DNA of 64,000 bases from the NCBI RefSeq assembly GCF_900101125.1, contig NZ_FNFL01000001.1, positions 372,001-436,000 on the forward strand. Direction: 5' to 3'. Origin of the DNA: Sediminibacillus albus. GTDB lineage: Bacteria > Bacillota > Bacilli > Bacillales > Amphibacillaceae. Shown one piece after another: positions 30,137-39,031 of this stretch. The translations under genes and the position numbers were made by a program. Within the stretch, counting starts at the first letter, position 1; every line of letters starts with the position of its first letter. Under the pieces are notes generated by a model that worked only from the letters and a program-made list of their open reading frames with translations, had not been told where the DNA came from and ran no database searches.

Positions 30137-30802
30137 TTAGAAACCATCTAATAAAGAATGGGCAATTAAATACCAGCCATCCACTAATACAAATAATAGG
30201 ATTTTAAACGGCAGAGAGATCATTACTGGCGGTAACATCATCATTCCCATCGACATCAAAACACTGGCAACGGCCATATCGATGACTAAAAATGGAACGA
30301 AAATCATGAATCCCATTTGAAAAGCTGTCTTCAACTCACTTATTGCAAAAGCAGGAACTAATGTGGTCAGTGGAATATCCTGAATAGAGTCAGGTTGATC
30401 CATCTGCGAGTAATTCATAAACAACTCCAGGTCTTTCTGCCTGGTATGCTCTGCCATAAACTCTTTAATCGGCGCACTTGCGTTTTCATAAGCCTCGTCT
30501 AAAGTTATTTCTTCATTCATCAATGGAGACAGTGCTTCCTCGTTGATTTCCTGGAAGGTCGGCGCCATGATAAAAAATGTCAAAAACAACGCAAGGCCTA
30601 TCAATACCTGATTAGGCGGCATTTGCTGTGTTGCTAAAGAAGTTCTGACAAAAGACAGGACAATAATGATTCGTGTAAAGCATGTCATTAATATCAAAAT
30701 ACTTGGTGCCAGCGAAAAAATCGTCATTAATAAAATTAATCGGACCGAGGTAGAAATGCTGCCTGGATCTGTTCCAGAAAAAACATCCATAAATTCATTC
30801 AT
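30137..30802 (-). CDS. fliP: Flagellar export gate protein FliP
   Basis: FliP forms the pentameric core of the export gate. The 221-residue product shows LILMTCFTRIIIVLSFVR, TQQMPPNQVLIGLALFLT and the C-terminal MMLPPVMISLPFKILLFVL. No cleavable signal peptide is obvious. I chose ATG 30800-30802 (MNEFMDVF): it has AAGGA about 11 bases upstream, it overlaps the fliO end by 8 bases, and the length equals that of the B. subtilis protein. A start 11 codons upstream is less likely. Confidence 0.97.
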   Translation of the reverse strand: MNEFMDVFSGTDPGSISTSVRLILLMTIFSLAPSILILMTCFTRIIIVLSFVRTSLATQQMPPNQVLIGLALFLTFFIMAPTFQEINEEALSPLMNEEITLDEAYENASAPIKEFMAEHTRQKDLELFMNYSQMDQPDSIQDIPLTTLVPAFAISELKTAFQMGFMIFVPFLVIDMAVASVLMSMGMMMLPPVMISLPFKILLFVLVDGWYLIAHSLLDGF

Positions 30803-31466
30803 TGCTATTTTCATCCTTGTTTTGGCGTCGTTCAATTAATTGCTTACGACCCTGTTTCAATCGATCAAGCTCCGTCTGGAACAGCTGGGAAAAGTTATTA
30901 TTTGTTTGCTTCTCTTCCCCTGCTTCTGCTGTTTTCTTGTTTTTAGACAAAACCGAAGTTAATAGATTTACAGGCCTGAATTCAGCTCCGCCATCATTAT
31001 TCAAAAGTTCCGTTTTCGTTTTTTCATCCGTAATCTCGGTTAACATTTCTACATTGTCGCCAACACCTATAACGTACACTTTTTCGCCAATCCGAACGAT
31101 TTGCAGCGACTTTTGCGATCCAAGCGAAATGCCGCCGACATTTTCCATTGCACGTACTTTTTGAAACATCTTATTTCTCCGGTTAAGAAACTTAAGCAGA
31201 AAATAAATCAATGCTAGTACAAAAGCTAATGCAAAAAAGAGTTTTACAAAGTAAAAGAACAAATTGGAAGACGGTTCTTCCACTTCCCCTGACTGATTTT
31301 GTTCATCTGCGCCATCTTCGCCTGTACCAGGTTGTTCGGAATCGGTGTTGCACTCTTCATTATTGTTATTCATACAGTCATCGACACTCGGGGCCGCCCA
31401 TGTCGATGCAGGCCAGACACAGATAACCAAAACTGTAATTGCCAGTATTATTAATCTTTTTAGCAT
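30795..31466 (-). CDS. fliO: Flagellar biosynthesis protein FliO (FliZ)
   Basis: FliO assists assembly of the FliP ring. The 223-residue product has a Sec-type signal sequence (residues 1-24, ending STWAAP), an acidic, low-complexity outside region with two Cys (about 25-65), one membrane helix (about 70-92) and a cytoplasmic FliO domain (VRAMENVGGISLGSQKSLQIVRIG). The C-terminus is Lys/Arg/Gln-rich. The weakly conserved sequence and its position before fliP fit FliO. Confidence 0.92.
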   Translation of the reverse strand: MLKRLIILAITVLVICVWPASTWAAPSVDDCMNNNNEECNTDSEQPGTGEDGADEQNQSGEVEEPSSNLFFYFVKLFFALAFVLALIYFLLKFLNRRNKMFQKVRAMENVGGISLGSQKSLQIVRIGEKVYVIGVGDNVEMLTEITDEKTKTELLNNDGGAEFRPVNLLTSVLSKNKKTAEAGEEKQTNNNFSQLFQTELDRLKQGRKQLIERRQNKDENSNE

Positions 31467-31482
31467 GAGTTCACCACTTATA

Positions 31483-31845
31483 TTAGTCTAGTACTTTTTG
31501 GATTGCTTCGATTACTCTATCGGACTGAAACGGCTTAACAATAAAGTCCTTGGCCCCAGCCTGAATCGCATCGATAACCATGGCCTGCTGGCCCATCGCA
31601 GAACACATGATGACTTTTGCTTCGCCATTTAACTGCTTGATTTCTTTCAAAGCAGCAATGCCGTCCTTCTCTGGCATTGTGATATCCATTGTAACCAAAT
31701 CTGGAGAAAGCTCCTTGTATTTTTCCACTGCCTGGGCGCCATCTTGTGCTTCCCCGACTACCTCGAAGCCATTCTTGCTCAAGATATCCTTAATCATCAT
31801 TCTCATAAATGCAGCATCATCAACTATCAATATTTTATTACCCAC
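31483..31845 (-). CDS. cheY: Chemotaxis response regulator CheY
   Basis: CheY-P binds FliM and, in Bacilli, promotes smooth swimming. The 120-residue product is a lone receiver domain with the acidic pair DD (9-10), phospho-Asp near 54 (TMDITMPEKDG), Ser/Thr in MCSAMGQQ and Lys in FIVKPF. It sits between fliY and fliO, so the signal carrier is made with its target FliM and its phosphatase FliY. Confidence 0.98.
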   Translation of the reverse strand: MGNKILIVDDAAFMRMMIKDILSKNGFEVVGEAQDGAQAVEKYKELSPDLVTMDITMPEKDGIAALKEIKQLNGEAKVIMCSAMGQQAMVIDAIQAGAKDFIVKPFQSDRVIEAIQKVLD

Positions 31846-31866
31846 AAAAAACTCTCCCTTCGGTTC

Positions 31867-33051
31867 CTAATTTAATTTTTTAAGCCGATCAGTCGGGCTA
31901 ACAATATCTGTTACTCTGACACCAAAGTTTTCATCAATGACAACTACTTCTCCCTTGGCAATCAGCTTTTCATTTACATTTATATCAACTGGTTCACCTG
32001 CAAGCTTGTCAAGTTCGATTATCGATCCAGACGAAAGTTCTAAGATTTCTTTTACAGAGCGTTTTGTCCGTCCTAATTCAACAGTTACCTTTAACGGAAT
32101 GTCCATTAAGATATCCAGGTTCCTCTGTTCTTTTTCAGGAAGCTCAACATTTTCGAAGCTTGAAAATTCAGCCTGTTGGATATTGGCAGTAGTATTTTTC
32201 ACTTTCCCGCCAATATGACTTGGACCATTATTACTGCCCGATTGTTGTGACGGATTACTGGATTGCTGTCCAACCTGGCTCGTTGTCGGTTTATCGGCTG
32301 ACTGGCTTTTGTTTTCAGTAGCTTGCTCGACAGTTTCCGGTTCATCCGCCGGTGGGTTCAATAGTTGATCGACTAAGTCTTTCGCAAACTCCACAGGTAA
32401 AATCTGCATGATATTCGAATCAATCAAATCTCCGATTTTCAGTTGAAAAGAAACTTTCACCATAATTCGTTCTTCGTTAATCGTCTCTGTTCCCTGATCA
32501 CCTTCAACATCTAATACACTAATGGCCGGAGGCGATATATCTACCTTCTTGGTAAACACCGTTGACATGCTGGTAGCTGCCGTTCCCATCATTTGGTTCA
32601 TTGCTTCTTGCACGGCACTAAGATGAATATCATTTAATTCTTCGGCAGGTGCCTGACCATCACCGCCCAACATTAAGTCGGCAATAATAGCAGCGTCCTG
32701 CGATTGGATGACAAATAAATTCACACCAGAGAATCCTTCCGTGTATTCCACTTCCACCCCTACATACGGCTGCGGAAACTCAGCTTCCAAATTCTCCTGG
32801 TGGATTACTGAAATAGTAGGTGTTGTAATCTCTACTTTCTGATTTAGCAATGTTGATAATGTCGTTGCTGAGCTGCCAAAAGATATATTTCCTATTTCAC
32901 CTAATGCGTCCTGTTCTACTGTTGTCAAATAGTCATCCACCGGGGGATCTTGAGTTTCTTTCTCATTTATATTTGAGTCCCCATCATTATCATCAGTACT
33001 CTTTAATAGAGCATCGATTTCATCTTGGGACAGCATATTGTCATTCATCAT
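31867..33051 (-). CDS. fliY: Flagellar switch protein/CheY-P phosphatase FliY
   Basis: FliY is the Gram-positive counterpart of FliN fused to a CheC-like phosphatase. The 394-residue protein has an N-terminal CheY-binding peptide (MLSQDEIDALL), a CheC domain with two E-x2-N sites (LGEIGNISFG near 52 and VQEAMNQMMG near 145), a Gln/Ser/Pro-rich linker (about 235-285) and a C-terminal SpoA/FliN domain (residues 305-394). GGGGGG precedes the double ATG. It overlaps the fliM end by 11 bases. Confidence 0.97.
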   Translation of the reverse strand: MMNDNMLSQDEIDALLKSTDDNDGDSNINEKETQDPPVDDYLTTVEQDALGEIGNISFGSSATTLSTLLNQKVEITTPTISVIHQENLEAEFPQPYVGVEVEYTEGFSGVNLFVIQSQDAAIIADLMLGGDGQAPAEELNDIHLSAVQEAMNQMMGTAATSMSTVFTKKVDISPPAISVLDVEGDQGTETINEERIMVKVSFQLKIGDLIDSNIMQILPVEFAKDLVDQLLNPPADEPETVEQATENKSQSADKPTTSQVGQQSSNPSQQSGSNNGPSHIGGKVKNTTANIQQAEFSSFENVELPEKEQRNLDILMDIPLKVTVELGRTKRSVKEILELSSGSIIELDKLAGEPVDINVNEKLIAKGEVVVIDENFGVRVTDIVSPTDRLKKLN

Positions 33052-34039
33052 AGTCGTTCCCCCCTTGTATTTCCTCTAGAACTTGAACAGCCACTTTGTT
33101 TTTTTGCTTTCCGGGCTGAACATAAAATTTCGGTTCGTTGTCCACTCGAAGTGTAAGTGGTTTATCTATTTCCTGATCCAATTGGATAATATCATCACTC
33201 TTTAGATTTAATAAGTCGCTAATACTGATCGTCGACTCTCCTAATACTGCTTTTACGTCTACTTCCGCTTGGCCAATGCTATAGGCCAGGTCTTCATATT
33301 CTTCAGGTTTGCTTTCCTTTGTTTTTGTCTGCATCCAGTAATGAACAGACAACTTAGAGATAATCGGCTCTAGGACTACATGGGGAATACAAATATTAAT
33401 CATGCCGCTGCTCTCCCCGATAGTCGTATTGAGAGAAACTACGACAACTGTTTCATTCGGCGAAACTAATTGAAGAAATTGAGGGTTGACCTCGAATTCT
33501 TCCAGCATAGGGTCAATCTCAATGACGGAGCTCCAAGCCTCTTGTAGGTTTTCCAGCGCTTTTTCAAACAGCTGGGACATTAATGTTGTTTCAATCTCCG
33601 TTAGGTTTTCAATTTTATTAACGCTCTTCCCTTTACCGCCCAGTAATCGATCCAGCATCGCGTATGCAATATTTGGATTAAACTCAAAAATGATTCTCCC
33701 ATCTAAGGGATTCATGCTGTATATATTCAGGATTGTCATTTTTGGTATCGAACGGATAAATTCTTCGTAAGGTATCTGGTCAACGGAAGCAACTGAAATT
33801 TGGACATATGTTCGCAGCTGGGCTGAGAAATAAGTTGTCAGCAGCCTCGCGAAATTTTCATGTATTCTCGATAAGCTTCTAATTTGATCTTTTGAAAAGC
33901 GAAGCGCTCGCTTAAAGTCATATACTCTTACTTTTCTTTCTTGTTCTTCTTGTTTTAATGTACTCGCATCCATCTCCCCTGAAGAGAGAGCCGATAAGAG
34001 ATCATCTATTTCATTTTGTGAAAGTACTTCCTCTGCCAT
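33041..34039 (-). CDS. fliM: Flagellar motor switch protein FliM
   Basis: FliM is the C-ring subunit that binds CheY-P. The 332-residue protein has the N-terminal CheY-binding motif VLSQNEIDDLLSAL, a middle CheC-like domain (DQIRSLSRIHENFARLL to IPHVVLEPI) and a C-terminal SpoA domain. ATG 34037-34039 has AGGAGG 8 bases upstream; a GTG three codons earlier lies inside that site. It is 32 bases after fliL. Confidence 0.97.
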   Translation of the reverse strand: MAEEVLSQNEIDDLLSALSSGEMDASTLKQEEQERKVRVYDFKRALRFSKDQIRSLSRIHENFARLLTTYFSAQLRTYVQISVASVDQIPYEEFIRSIPKMTILNIYSMNPLDGRIIFEFNPNIAYAMLDRLLGGKGKSVNKIENLTEIETTLMSQLFEKALENLQEAWSSVIEIDPMLEEFEVNPQFLQLVSPNETVVVVSLNTTIGESSGMINICIPHVVLEPIISKLSVHYWMQTKTKESKPEEYEDLAYSIGQAEVDVKAVLGESTISISDLLNLKSDDIIQLDQEIDKPLTLRVDNEPKFYVQPGKQKNKVAVQVLEEIQGGNDYDE

Positions 34040-34071
34040 ATCCGCCACCTCCTATCAGGAGTCCTTCTAAA

Positions 34072-34494
34072 CTATTGTAAGACTTTGTTGATGGTGTAAA
34101 CATCGACAACTTTTCCTTCTTGCATTAAGCCGTTCAGCTTTTCCTTCATAACATCTTCCAATTCACCTAAACCAGTTTTAAATGCTTCTCTGTCCATGCT
34201 GGCCAACTCTTTAATTAGTATATTTTGCGTCTGGAATTCTCTTTTTGCAATTTCTTCTTTCGCTTTTTCACTATCCGTAATGATTTGGAATTGGATCCTG
34301 ACAAAACTACCATCTTCTAAATCTGTATTCATTTCACTTGTCTGAAACGAATATTCCACCATTTCATCCAAAGTCTGCTCTTCATCTGCTTTGTCTTCAC
34401 CAGAAACATTGAGTACAACGACAAGGACAGCTGCACCTGCTATTGTCAAAACGGCTAAGATAGCAACCAATGACTTAAGTAATTTATTGCTCAT
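34072..34494 (-). CDS. fliL: Flagellar basal-body-associated protein FliL
   Basis: FliL supports stator function around the motor. The 140-residue product has an N-terminal membrane anchor (about residues 7-29) followed by an outside FliL domain with the pattern [18 protein letters not shown] and a C-terminal [12 protein letters not shown]. It overlaps the swrD end by 11 bases. Confidence 0.95.
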   Translation of the reverse strand: MSNKLLKSLVAILAVLTIAGAAVLVVVLNVSGEDKADEEQTLDEMVEYSFQTSEMNTDLEDGSFVRIQFQIITDSEKAKEEIAKREFQTQNILIKELASMDREAFKTGLGELEDVMKEKLNGLMQEGKVVDVYTINKVLQ

Positions 34495-34705
34495 TTAAAT
34501 CACCTGTTTCTTTGACGCATCCTTGCATTCCAATGGATTGATAGAATTTAAAAATTAACATATTAACTTGATTCTCCGTTTCTCTTACAACTAATTTTTT
34601 TCCGGTGTATAAAGTGATCGTCGTATCTGGAAAGGATTGAACCTGTTCAATAAATATAGCATTCAAGCTAAAACGATCTCCATTTAACCTTGTTAATTGA
34701 ATCAT
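34484..34705 (-). CDS. swrD: Flagellar protein SwrD (FlbD family)
   Basis: FlbD/SwrD is a small protein that B. subtilis needs for full motor power and swarming. The 73-residue product matches the family: [27 protein letters not shown]-like centre ([15 protein letters not shown]) and a helix with [11 protein letters not shown]. The ATG at 34703-34705 has no Shine-Dalgarno sequence: the upstream bases are CCCCCTCCATAT, the 3' arm of a GC-rich hairpin. Its output may depend on this hairpin. It overlaps fliL. Confidence 0.92.
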   Translation of the reverse strand: MIQLTRLNGDRFSLNAIFIEQVQSFPDTTITLYTGKKLVVRETENQVNMLIFKFYQSIGMQGCVKETGDLNEQ

Positions 34706-34742
34706 ATATGGAGGGGGCTGAAATTACGCCCCCCTGCCTCCC
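34706..34742 (-). promoter_or_regulatory. GC-rich hairpin at the swrD start codon
   Basis: GGGGGC (34713-34718) and GCCCCC (34728-34733) form a stem with a 9-base loop, extended weakly by outer G and C. It sits between flgE and swrD and ends 7 bases before the swrD ATG, where a ribosome binding site would be expected. No T run follows, so a translational or mRNA-processing role is more likely than termination. Confidence 0.5.
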
Positions 34743-34746
34743 TTAA

Positions 34747-35646
34747 CTATCGTTTCAGATTGACTAATTCTTGCAAAATTTCATCAGAAGTAGTAATAAT
34801 TCTGGTATTAGCCTGGAAACCCCGCTGGGCGGTAATCATTTCAGTGAATTCTTCCGACAAATCGACATTCGACATTTCCAATGCTCCCGCTACTACGGAG
34901 GCAGAACCATCCTGCTGCGGTATCACCAGGTCGTCAATATTGTTGAAGTTTTCGTCGCCATCGGTAAATACGCCGGAATTATTGGTCAATTGATATGTGT
35001 TGGCTCCTGTTTTTTGCAGACCGCCTGGATTTGAAAACTTCGCAAGCCGTATCTGTCCTGCATTCATCGTGTCTCCATTTTCATCCACGTAAGTGACAGT
35101 ACCTGTTCCTTGAATACTAAAGCTTTCCGCAGATTCTGGTATTTGTATCTTGCCAAGCTGACCGTCAATTGCTCCATCACCATCTGTATCAGCATCACCG
35201 AGCAAATACTTTCCGTCTGGATTAACGATATAGCCGTCATCATCCAGATAGAAATTCCCGGCTCTCGTAAAGCTTAGCTGAGTATTATCAAATGTAACCG
35301 GATCGCCTGTTCCTTCTCCCAATACGAACATTCCGTCTCCTTCAAGAGCTAGATCCAGCGGACGATTGGTAGTTTGCAAGTTTCCTGTGGTATGTATGTT
35401 ATCCACCGAACCGAGCTGGGAACCAAGCCCCACCTGTGATGGATTAATACCACCCCTGATTGTATTTCCTCCTTGTACCACTGGCCCTTCTGCGCCTGAA
35501 AGAGACTGGCTCATCATATCTTGGAATGTAACCCGGCCCTTTTTAAACCCGGAAGTATTTACATTAGCAATATTGTTGCCAATAACATCTAACTTGGTTT
35601 GGAAATTTTTCATCCCTGATATTCCTGCATACATGGAACGTAACAT
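34747..35646 (-). CDS. flgE: Flagellar hook protein FlgE (FlgG-like in older naming)
   Basis: This is the hook subunit, in the place of B. subtilis flgE (formerly called flgG). The 299-residue protein has the N-terminal rod/hook motif (MYAGISGMKNFQTKLDVIGNN, NVNTSGFKKGR), the central domain with RPLDLALEGDGMFVL, and the C-terminal EFTEMITAQRGFQANTRIITTSDEIL. It is longer than the B. subtilis protein by about 35 residues. Part of the difference may be an Asp-rich loop, DADTDGDGAID, at residues 151-161 that resembles a calcium-binding loop. Confidence 0.93.
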   Translation of the reverse strand: MLRSMYAGISGMKNFQTKLDVIGNNIANVNTSGFKKGRVTFQDMMSQSLSGAEGPVVQGGNTIRGGINPSQVGLGSQLGSVDNIHTTGNLQTTNRPLDLALEGDGMFVLGEGTGDPVTFDNTQLSFTRAGNFYLDDDGYIVNPDGKYLLGDADTDGDGAIDGQLGKIQIPESAESFSIQGTGTVTYVDENGDTMNAGQIRLAKFSNPGGLQKTGANTYQLTNNSGVFTDGDENFNNIDDLVIPQQDGSASVVAGALEMSNVDLSEEFTEMITAQRGFQANTRIITTSDEILQELVNLKR

Positions 35647-35725
35647 TCAATCAACATCCTTTTTTATTTTTTATTGGCTTGCCTCTATCATTCAACAAGT
35701 CATGGCTTCCCTGTCTGGGTCCAGC

Positions 35726-36097
35726 CTATTCATCCATTAAAATCGTGCCGTTTATATTTGTGAAAATTCTGCTGGCAGCTTCTGCCCTGTTCATAGCTGT
35801 GACAACCGTATTATTTTTGGTACTGACTAACAGAGCTGCTTCGTTGGTTAAAACCAGGGAGTCAGTAATACCTTTTTGCTTCGCCTCTCCGATTTTATCC
35901 GAAATTTTCTGCCACTGCTCTGTATCTATATCAATCTTGCGTTCGGTCAGCCTTTGCTTCGCGTGCTTACTCACCTTTAAACCTTGTGCCTCGGTCAATA
36001 TTTTTTTAAAAGAGGCCGCATCATCAACCTTAGGACTTCCTTTATTGCCAGCAGGAATCTGCATCGGCTGCTGTAATTGTTGAATTCGGTGATCCAT
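35726..36097 (-). CDS. TIGR02530-type flagellar operon protein
   Basis: The 123-residue product matches the small TIGR02530 family found between flgD and flgE/flgG in many Firmicutes: FKKILTEAQGLKVSKHAKQRLTER, DKIGEAKQKGITDSLVLT and NRAEAASRIFTNINGTILMD. Its function is not established; a hook-assembly role is inference from its place and the KISKHAxxRL-type motif. It has no signal peptide or membrane segment. It lies 13 bases after flgD. Confidence 0.88.
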   Translation of the reverse strand: MDHRIQQLQQPMQIPAGNKGSPKVDDAASFKKILTEAQGLKVSKHAKQRLTERKIDIDTEQWQKISDKIGEAKQKGITDSLVLTNEAALLVSTKNNTVVTAMNRAEAASRIFTNINGTILMDE

Positions 36098-36110
36098 AAC
36101 TTATCATCCT

Positions 36111-36551
36111 CTATTCAGATGATGGGCTGCTCACCTTCAAGACCGCGTCTACGTATGCTTTTTCTCCATTGGCAAATTCTAAGACAGCTTTGCCATTATA
36201 TTGGCTGACAGCCTTGACCTCACTGACAGGCGTGTCAATGATTTTACCTGTATCTTCATCGTACTTATTATAGGTAACTTCTTTCCCAATCAAGTTGCTG
36301 TGTTGAAGAACTGGAGAAATATTTTGCGCCTGAACCATTTTATCCATAGAACTCGACATATTCGTCATTTGTTCTAATGAAGAAAAACTTGCCATCTGTG
36401 TGATAAACTCTTTGTCTTCCATAGGATTTAGCGGATCCTGATTCTGCAGCTGAGCCATCAATATTTTTAAAAATTCATCTTTTCCCAGATTAGAATTTGT
36501 TGTTCCTCTAGGTTGTTGGTTTAAATAATAGGAAGCATCAATCTTTGTCAC
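36111..36551 (-). CDS. flgD: Flagellar hook capping protein FlgD
   Basis: FlgD caps the growing hook. The 146-residue product is the short Gram-positive form: the export and cap motif NLGKDEFLKILMAQLQNQDP, MEDKEFITQMASFSSLEQM, then a small C-domain. I start at GTG 36549-36551 (MTKIDASYYL), which has AGGTG 6 bases upstream. A GTG three codons earlier follows directly on the fliK stop and has no site. Confidence 0.93.
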   Translation of the reverse strand: MTKIDASYYLNQQPRGTTNSNLGKDEFLKILMAQLQNQDPLNPMEDKEFITQMASFSSLEQMTNMSSSMDKMVQAQNISPVLQHSNLIGKEVTYNKYDEDTGKIIDTPVSEVKAVSQYNGKAVLEFANGEKAYVDAVLKVSSPSSE

Positions 36552-36560
36552 TTTTTTCAC

Positions 36561-37967
36561 CTACACTTTCTCATTCATAAGTAATTCAGAGAAGCTGCTT
36601 TCACCATCGTCATCTTCATCCCCTGATTGCTGGGAATCCTGCTGGTACCCATCTTCCTGGCCGGATTCATCCAAATCACCTTTACCTTGCTGCTCGCTCT
36701 CTTTGCTATCCTGCTGTAATAGTTGGGCATCCTGCTTCTCAATTACCACTTGCTGCGGAGAGAACATATGCTTTAATTGATGTAAATTTCCTTCCAGCAT
36801 TTCTTTTGCTGCCTGGGAAGTTACTGTAATTCTTACTGCCATTTCACCATTGATTTGTGTCATTTTGACCATGATATCCCCTAGCTGGGCAGGACGCAGT
36901 TTCAAAGAAATTTGGGTACTGCCATTGTCCTTAAGGAAGCTGCTCTCTTTAATCGCTTTCTGGAGTGTTTCCATCAATTGTTTTTGATTAGCCTCCTGGC
37001 TTCCTGTTTGGTTCAAATGGACGATATACTGTTCAATTTTAGAAGCTGGCATGCTACTCATAGAAGCGGAAGAAAGATTATTGTTAGTACCGGAAATTTC
37101 CTCTCCATACTTACCAAGTGCCTGCTTGATCCATTTGCCGACATCACTTCCAGTAACGGCGGAATTACTCTGATACCGTTGTTGTGACAGTAATGCGCTT
37201 CTGCTGCGGAAAGTAGTTAGCAGCTGGCTCCACACCGTTTGCTGCTTGGTATTATCCCCCTTGCCAGCAGACTGATCTGTAAGCTGTACCATGTTCGTTT
37301 TTCCTGACTGCTTTTCCAACGCTGTCCATTGCTCTAACAGTTTTAAAAGCTTTGTTTCCTGCTCCTTAGTTGGTGAGCCGCCTTGAATACCAGATAATAG
37401 CAAGTTTGCCTGCTGCCATATATTTTTATATTTAGCGTCCATCTCTGCACCCTGGTGTTCTGCTCCCTTTACAAAAGCAATTACATTGGTTAACGGGAAC
37501 AAGTGATTCACAGACTCTAAACTGCTTTTTTGCTCTTCAGCACCCTGACCTGGTTTTTGAGAACCTTGCCCGCCTAATTGCTGGATCAGAGCTGCCAGTA
37601 TTTGAGCAGATGAATCGCTTATTTGATCTTCCCGAGCAAGTGTTGCCATTATTTGGTCACTGGACAATTCCGACAGCTTTCCAAGTAATTCTTCAGGAAT
37701 TTCATTTAGTAGATCTAAGATAAGTTGCCCATCTTCACTCTGTGCTTCCTTCTGGCCATCCTGAAAGGATTGTAATGCATTTAACAAATCATCAAGAGCG
37801 TTAGATAAATCGATTTTCTCCTCACTTGAAAGGTTTTCCAAGTCAGCTGTCTGTCCGAGAACATCTTTGAAAGCCAAGGCGACACCACTCGCTTTAGATG
37901 ATCCACTTTTGCCTGTTTGCGATAAAGAAGCATTCGGCTGTGTAAATAAAACACCTGCACTATTCAT
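36561..37967 (-). CDS. fliK: Flagellar hook-length control protein FliK
   Basis: FliK measures hook length and triggers the FlhB switch. The 468-residue protein has a long, poorly conserved Gln/Ser/Lys-rich N-terminal region (1-330), the C-terminal Flg_hook domain (ISLKLRPAQLGDIMVKM, AVRITVTSQAAKEMLEGNLHQLK) and a Gln/Asp/Glu-rich tail. ATG 37965-37967 is preceded by GGGAGGTG at 5 bases. It lies between motE-like ylxF and flgD. Confidence 0.93.
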   Translation of the reverse strand: MNSAGVLFTQPNASLSQTGKSGSSKASGVALAFKDVLGQTADLENLSSEEKIDLSNALDDLLNALQSFQDGQKEAQSEDGQLILDLLNEIPEELLGKLSELSSDQIMATLAREDQISDSSAQILAALIQQLGGQGSQKPGQGAEEQKSSLESVNHLFPLTNVIAFVKGAEHQGAEMDAKYKNIWQQANLLLSGIQGGSPTKEQETKLLKLLEQWTALEKQSGKTNMVQLTDQSAGKGDNTKQQTVWSQLLTTFRSRSALLSQQRYQSNSAVTGSDVGKWIKQALGKYGEEISGTNNNLSSASMSSMPASKIEQYIVHLNQTGSQEANQKQLMETLQKAIKESSFLKDNGSTQISLKLRPAQLGDIMVKMTQINGEMAVRITVTSQAAKEMLEGNLHQLKHMFSPQQVVIEKQDAQLLQQDSKESEQQGKGDLDESGQEDGYQQDSQQSGDEDDDGESSFSELLMNEKV

Positions 37968-37999
37968 TTTTTCACCTCCCTTCAATCGCATGTCGTTTA

Positions 38000-38581
38000 T
38001 CAGTTATCCTGGGACGCATAAGCATTTGTTAGTCTGGCTGCTTCATCAGGATCCATTTCGCCAAGTATTGAACCCATTGTCTTTTTTGAAATTTTCTCCA
38101 TGACTAAGAGCGCTGTATTTTCATCTAGGTTAGCCAGGATTACTGCGGCGTTTTCTGACTCCATATTTTGGAACGAGGTAGAAATGTCAGCTATCACATC
38201 CGTTTGTTCCTCACTGGTGTCTTCTTCCTCTGCAGCCATTTCCTGCTGTAAATCTTCTATTTGCATATTCAATTCGTTAATTTCCGACTCGCGTGTTTCC
38301 AATTCAGCTTCTAACTGTTCAATCTGTTCATCTTTTGCACTGATTGCGGACTCGATTTGTTTTTGTCCCTCCATATCGCCCTCTTCAGCCTCTGTAGAAA
38401 CGAGGGAAGCGACTCCTGGTATGTTACCAGCATACTTTTTAGCATAGCCTGGGACATCTACTCCAGCTGCAGCCATGATAATCAATGCGAAAGTACAAAC
38501 TAATATAAGTGGAATAAAAATGAATAATAGCAATTGGAATATTCCGGTTTTTTCTTTTTCGCTCCTAGCCTTGCTCGCCAT
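38000..38581 (-). CDS. ylxF: MotE-like flagellar operon protein YlxF
   Basis: This is a MotE/YlxF-type protein of 193 residues. It has an N-terminal cytoplasmic patch, one membrane helix (about 14-36), a coiled coil of Glu/Gln/Leu heptads (about 70-120) and a C-terminal MgtE-N-like helical domain (ILANLDENTALLVMEKISKKTMGSILGEMDPDEAARL). The order fliJ-ylxF-fliK matches B. subtilis. A role at the stator or the basal body is inferred from MotE of other bacteria. Confidence 0.85.
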   Translation of the reverse strand: MASKARSEKEKTGIFQLLLFIFIPLILVCTFALIIMAAAGVDVPGYAKKYAGNIPGVASLVSTEAEEGDMEGQKQIESAISAKDEQIEQLEAELETRESEINELNMQIEDLQQEMAAEEEDTSEEQTDVIADISTSFQNMESENAAVILANLDENTALLVMEKISKKTMGSILGEMDPDEAARLTNAYASQDN

Positions 38582-38584
38582 ATT

Positions 38585-39031
38585 TCACCATTCCCTGTTA
38601 TTGATAAACTGTGTGACAGATATTTCGTCCATTTGTTTATCTTCTTCTGATTTAATCGCCGCATGAAGCTTCGCCTTTTTGACTTCAATCATTTTTTCAA
38701 ATTTCTTAGCTTCTATATAAGCATCTGTCAGTTTTCCCTGACGGTCATCCATAAGGTTTCTTGCCTGATTGACTGAAACTTGCAGCTGATTGATTTTTTG
38801 TTTTAATTTTTCTATATAAGAAAAATGAGAACTTAAAGTGGTCACCGTTGCCGAACGATGTATATCATTGTGATATGCCTGTTCGGCATCTTCCTTCTGC
38901 TTCAGAAGGTGATACATATCGGAAGCTACTACTTCAAAGTCTTCTACTGACTGTTTATATGCTTTTTGTGCTTCCTGCTTTTCTTTTTCCCGTACATCCA
39001 GAAGCTTTTCAAAAGTTTTGGGGCTTGCCAT
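38585..39031 (-). CDS. fliJ: Flagellar export chaperone-like stalk FliJ
   Basis: FliJ is the central stalk of the export ATPase. The 148-residue product is almost all helical with charged heptads (KLLDVREKEKQEAQKAYKQ at the N-terminus), as expected for a coiled-coil hairpin. It overlaps the fliI stop by 1 base and lies 3 bases before ylxF. Sequence identity in this family is low, so the assignment rests on architecture plus position. Confidence 0.9.
   Translation of the reverse strand: MASPKTFEKLLDVREKEKQEAQKAYKQSVEDFEVVASDMYHLLKQKEDAEQAYHNDIHRSATVTTLSSHFSYIEKLKQKINQLQVSVNQARNLMDDRQGKLTDAYIEAKKFEKMIEVKKAKLHAAIKSEEDKQMDEISVTQFINNREW

Noticed and set aside
30795-31466. FliO signal sequence and two Cys residues as a lipoprotein
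   Set aside because: The first Cys (near residue 31) is not in a lipobox; the cleavage site looks like a normal Sec type and a second membrane helix follows.
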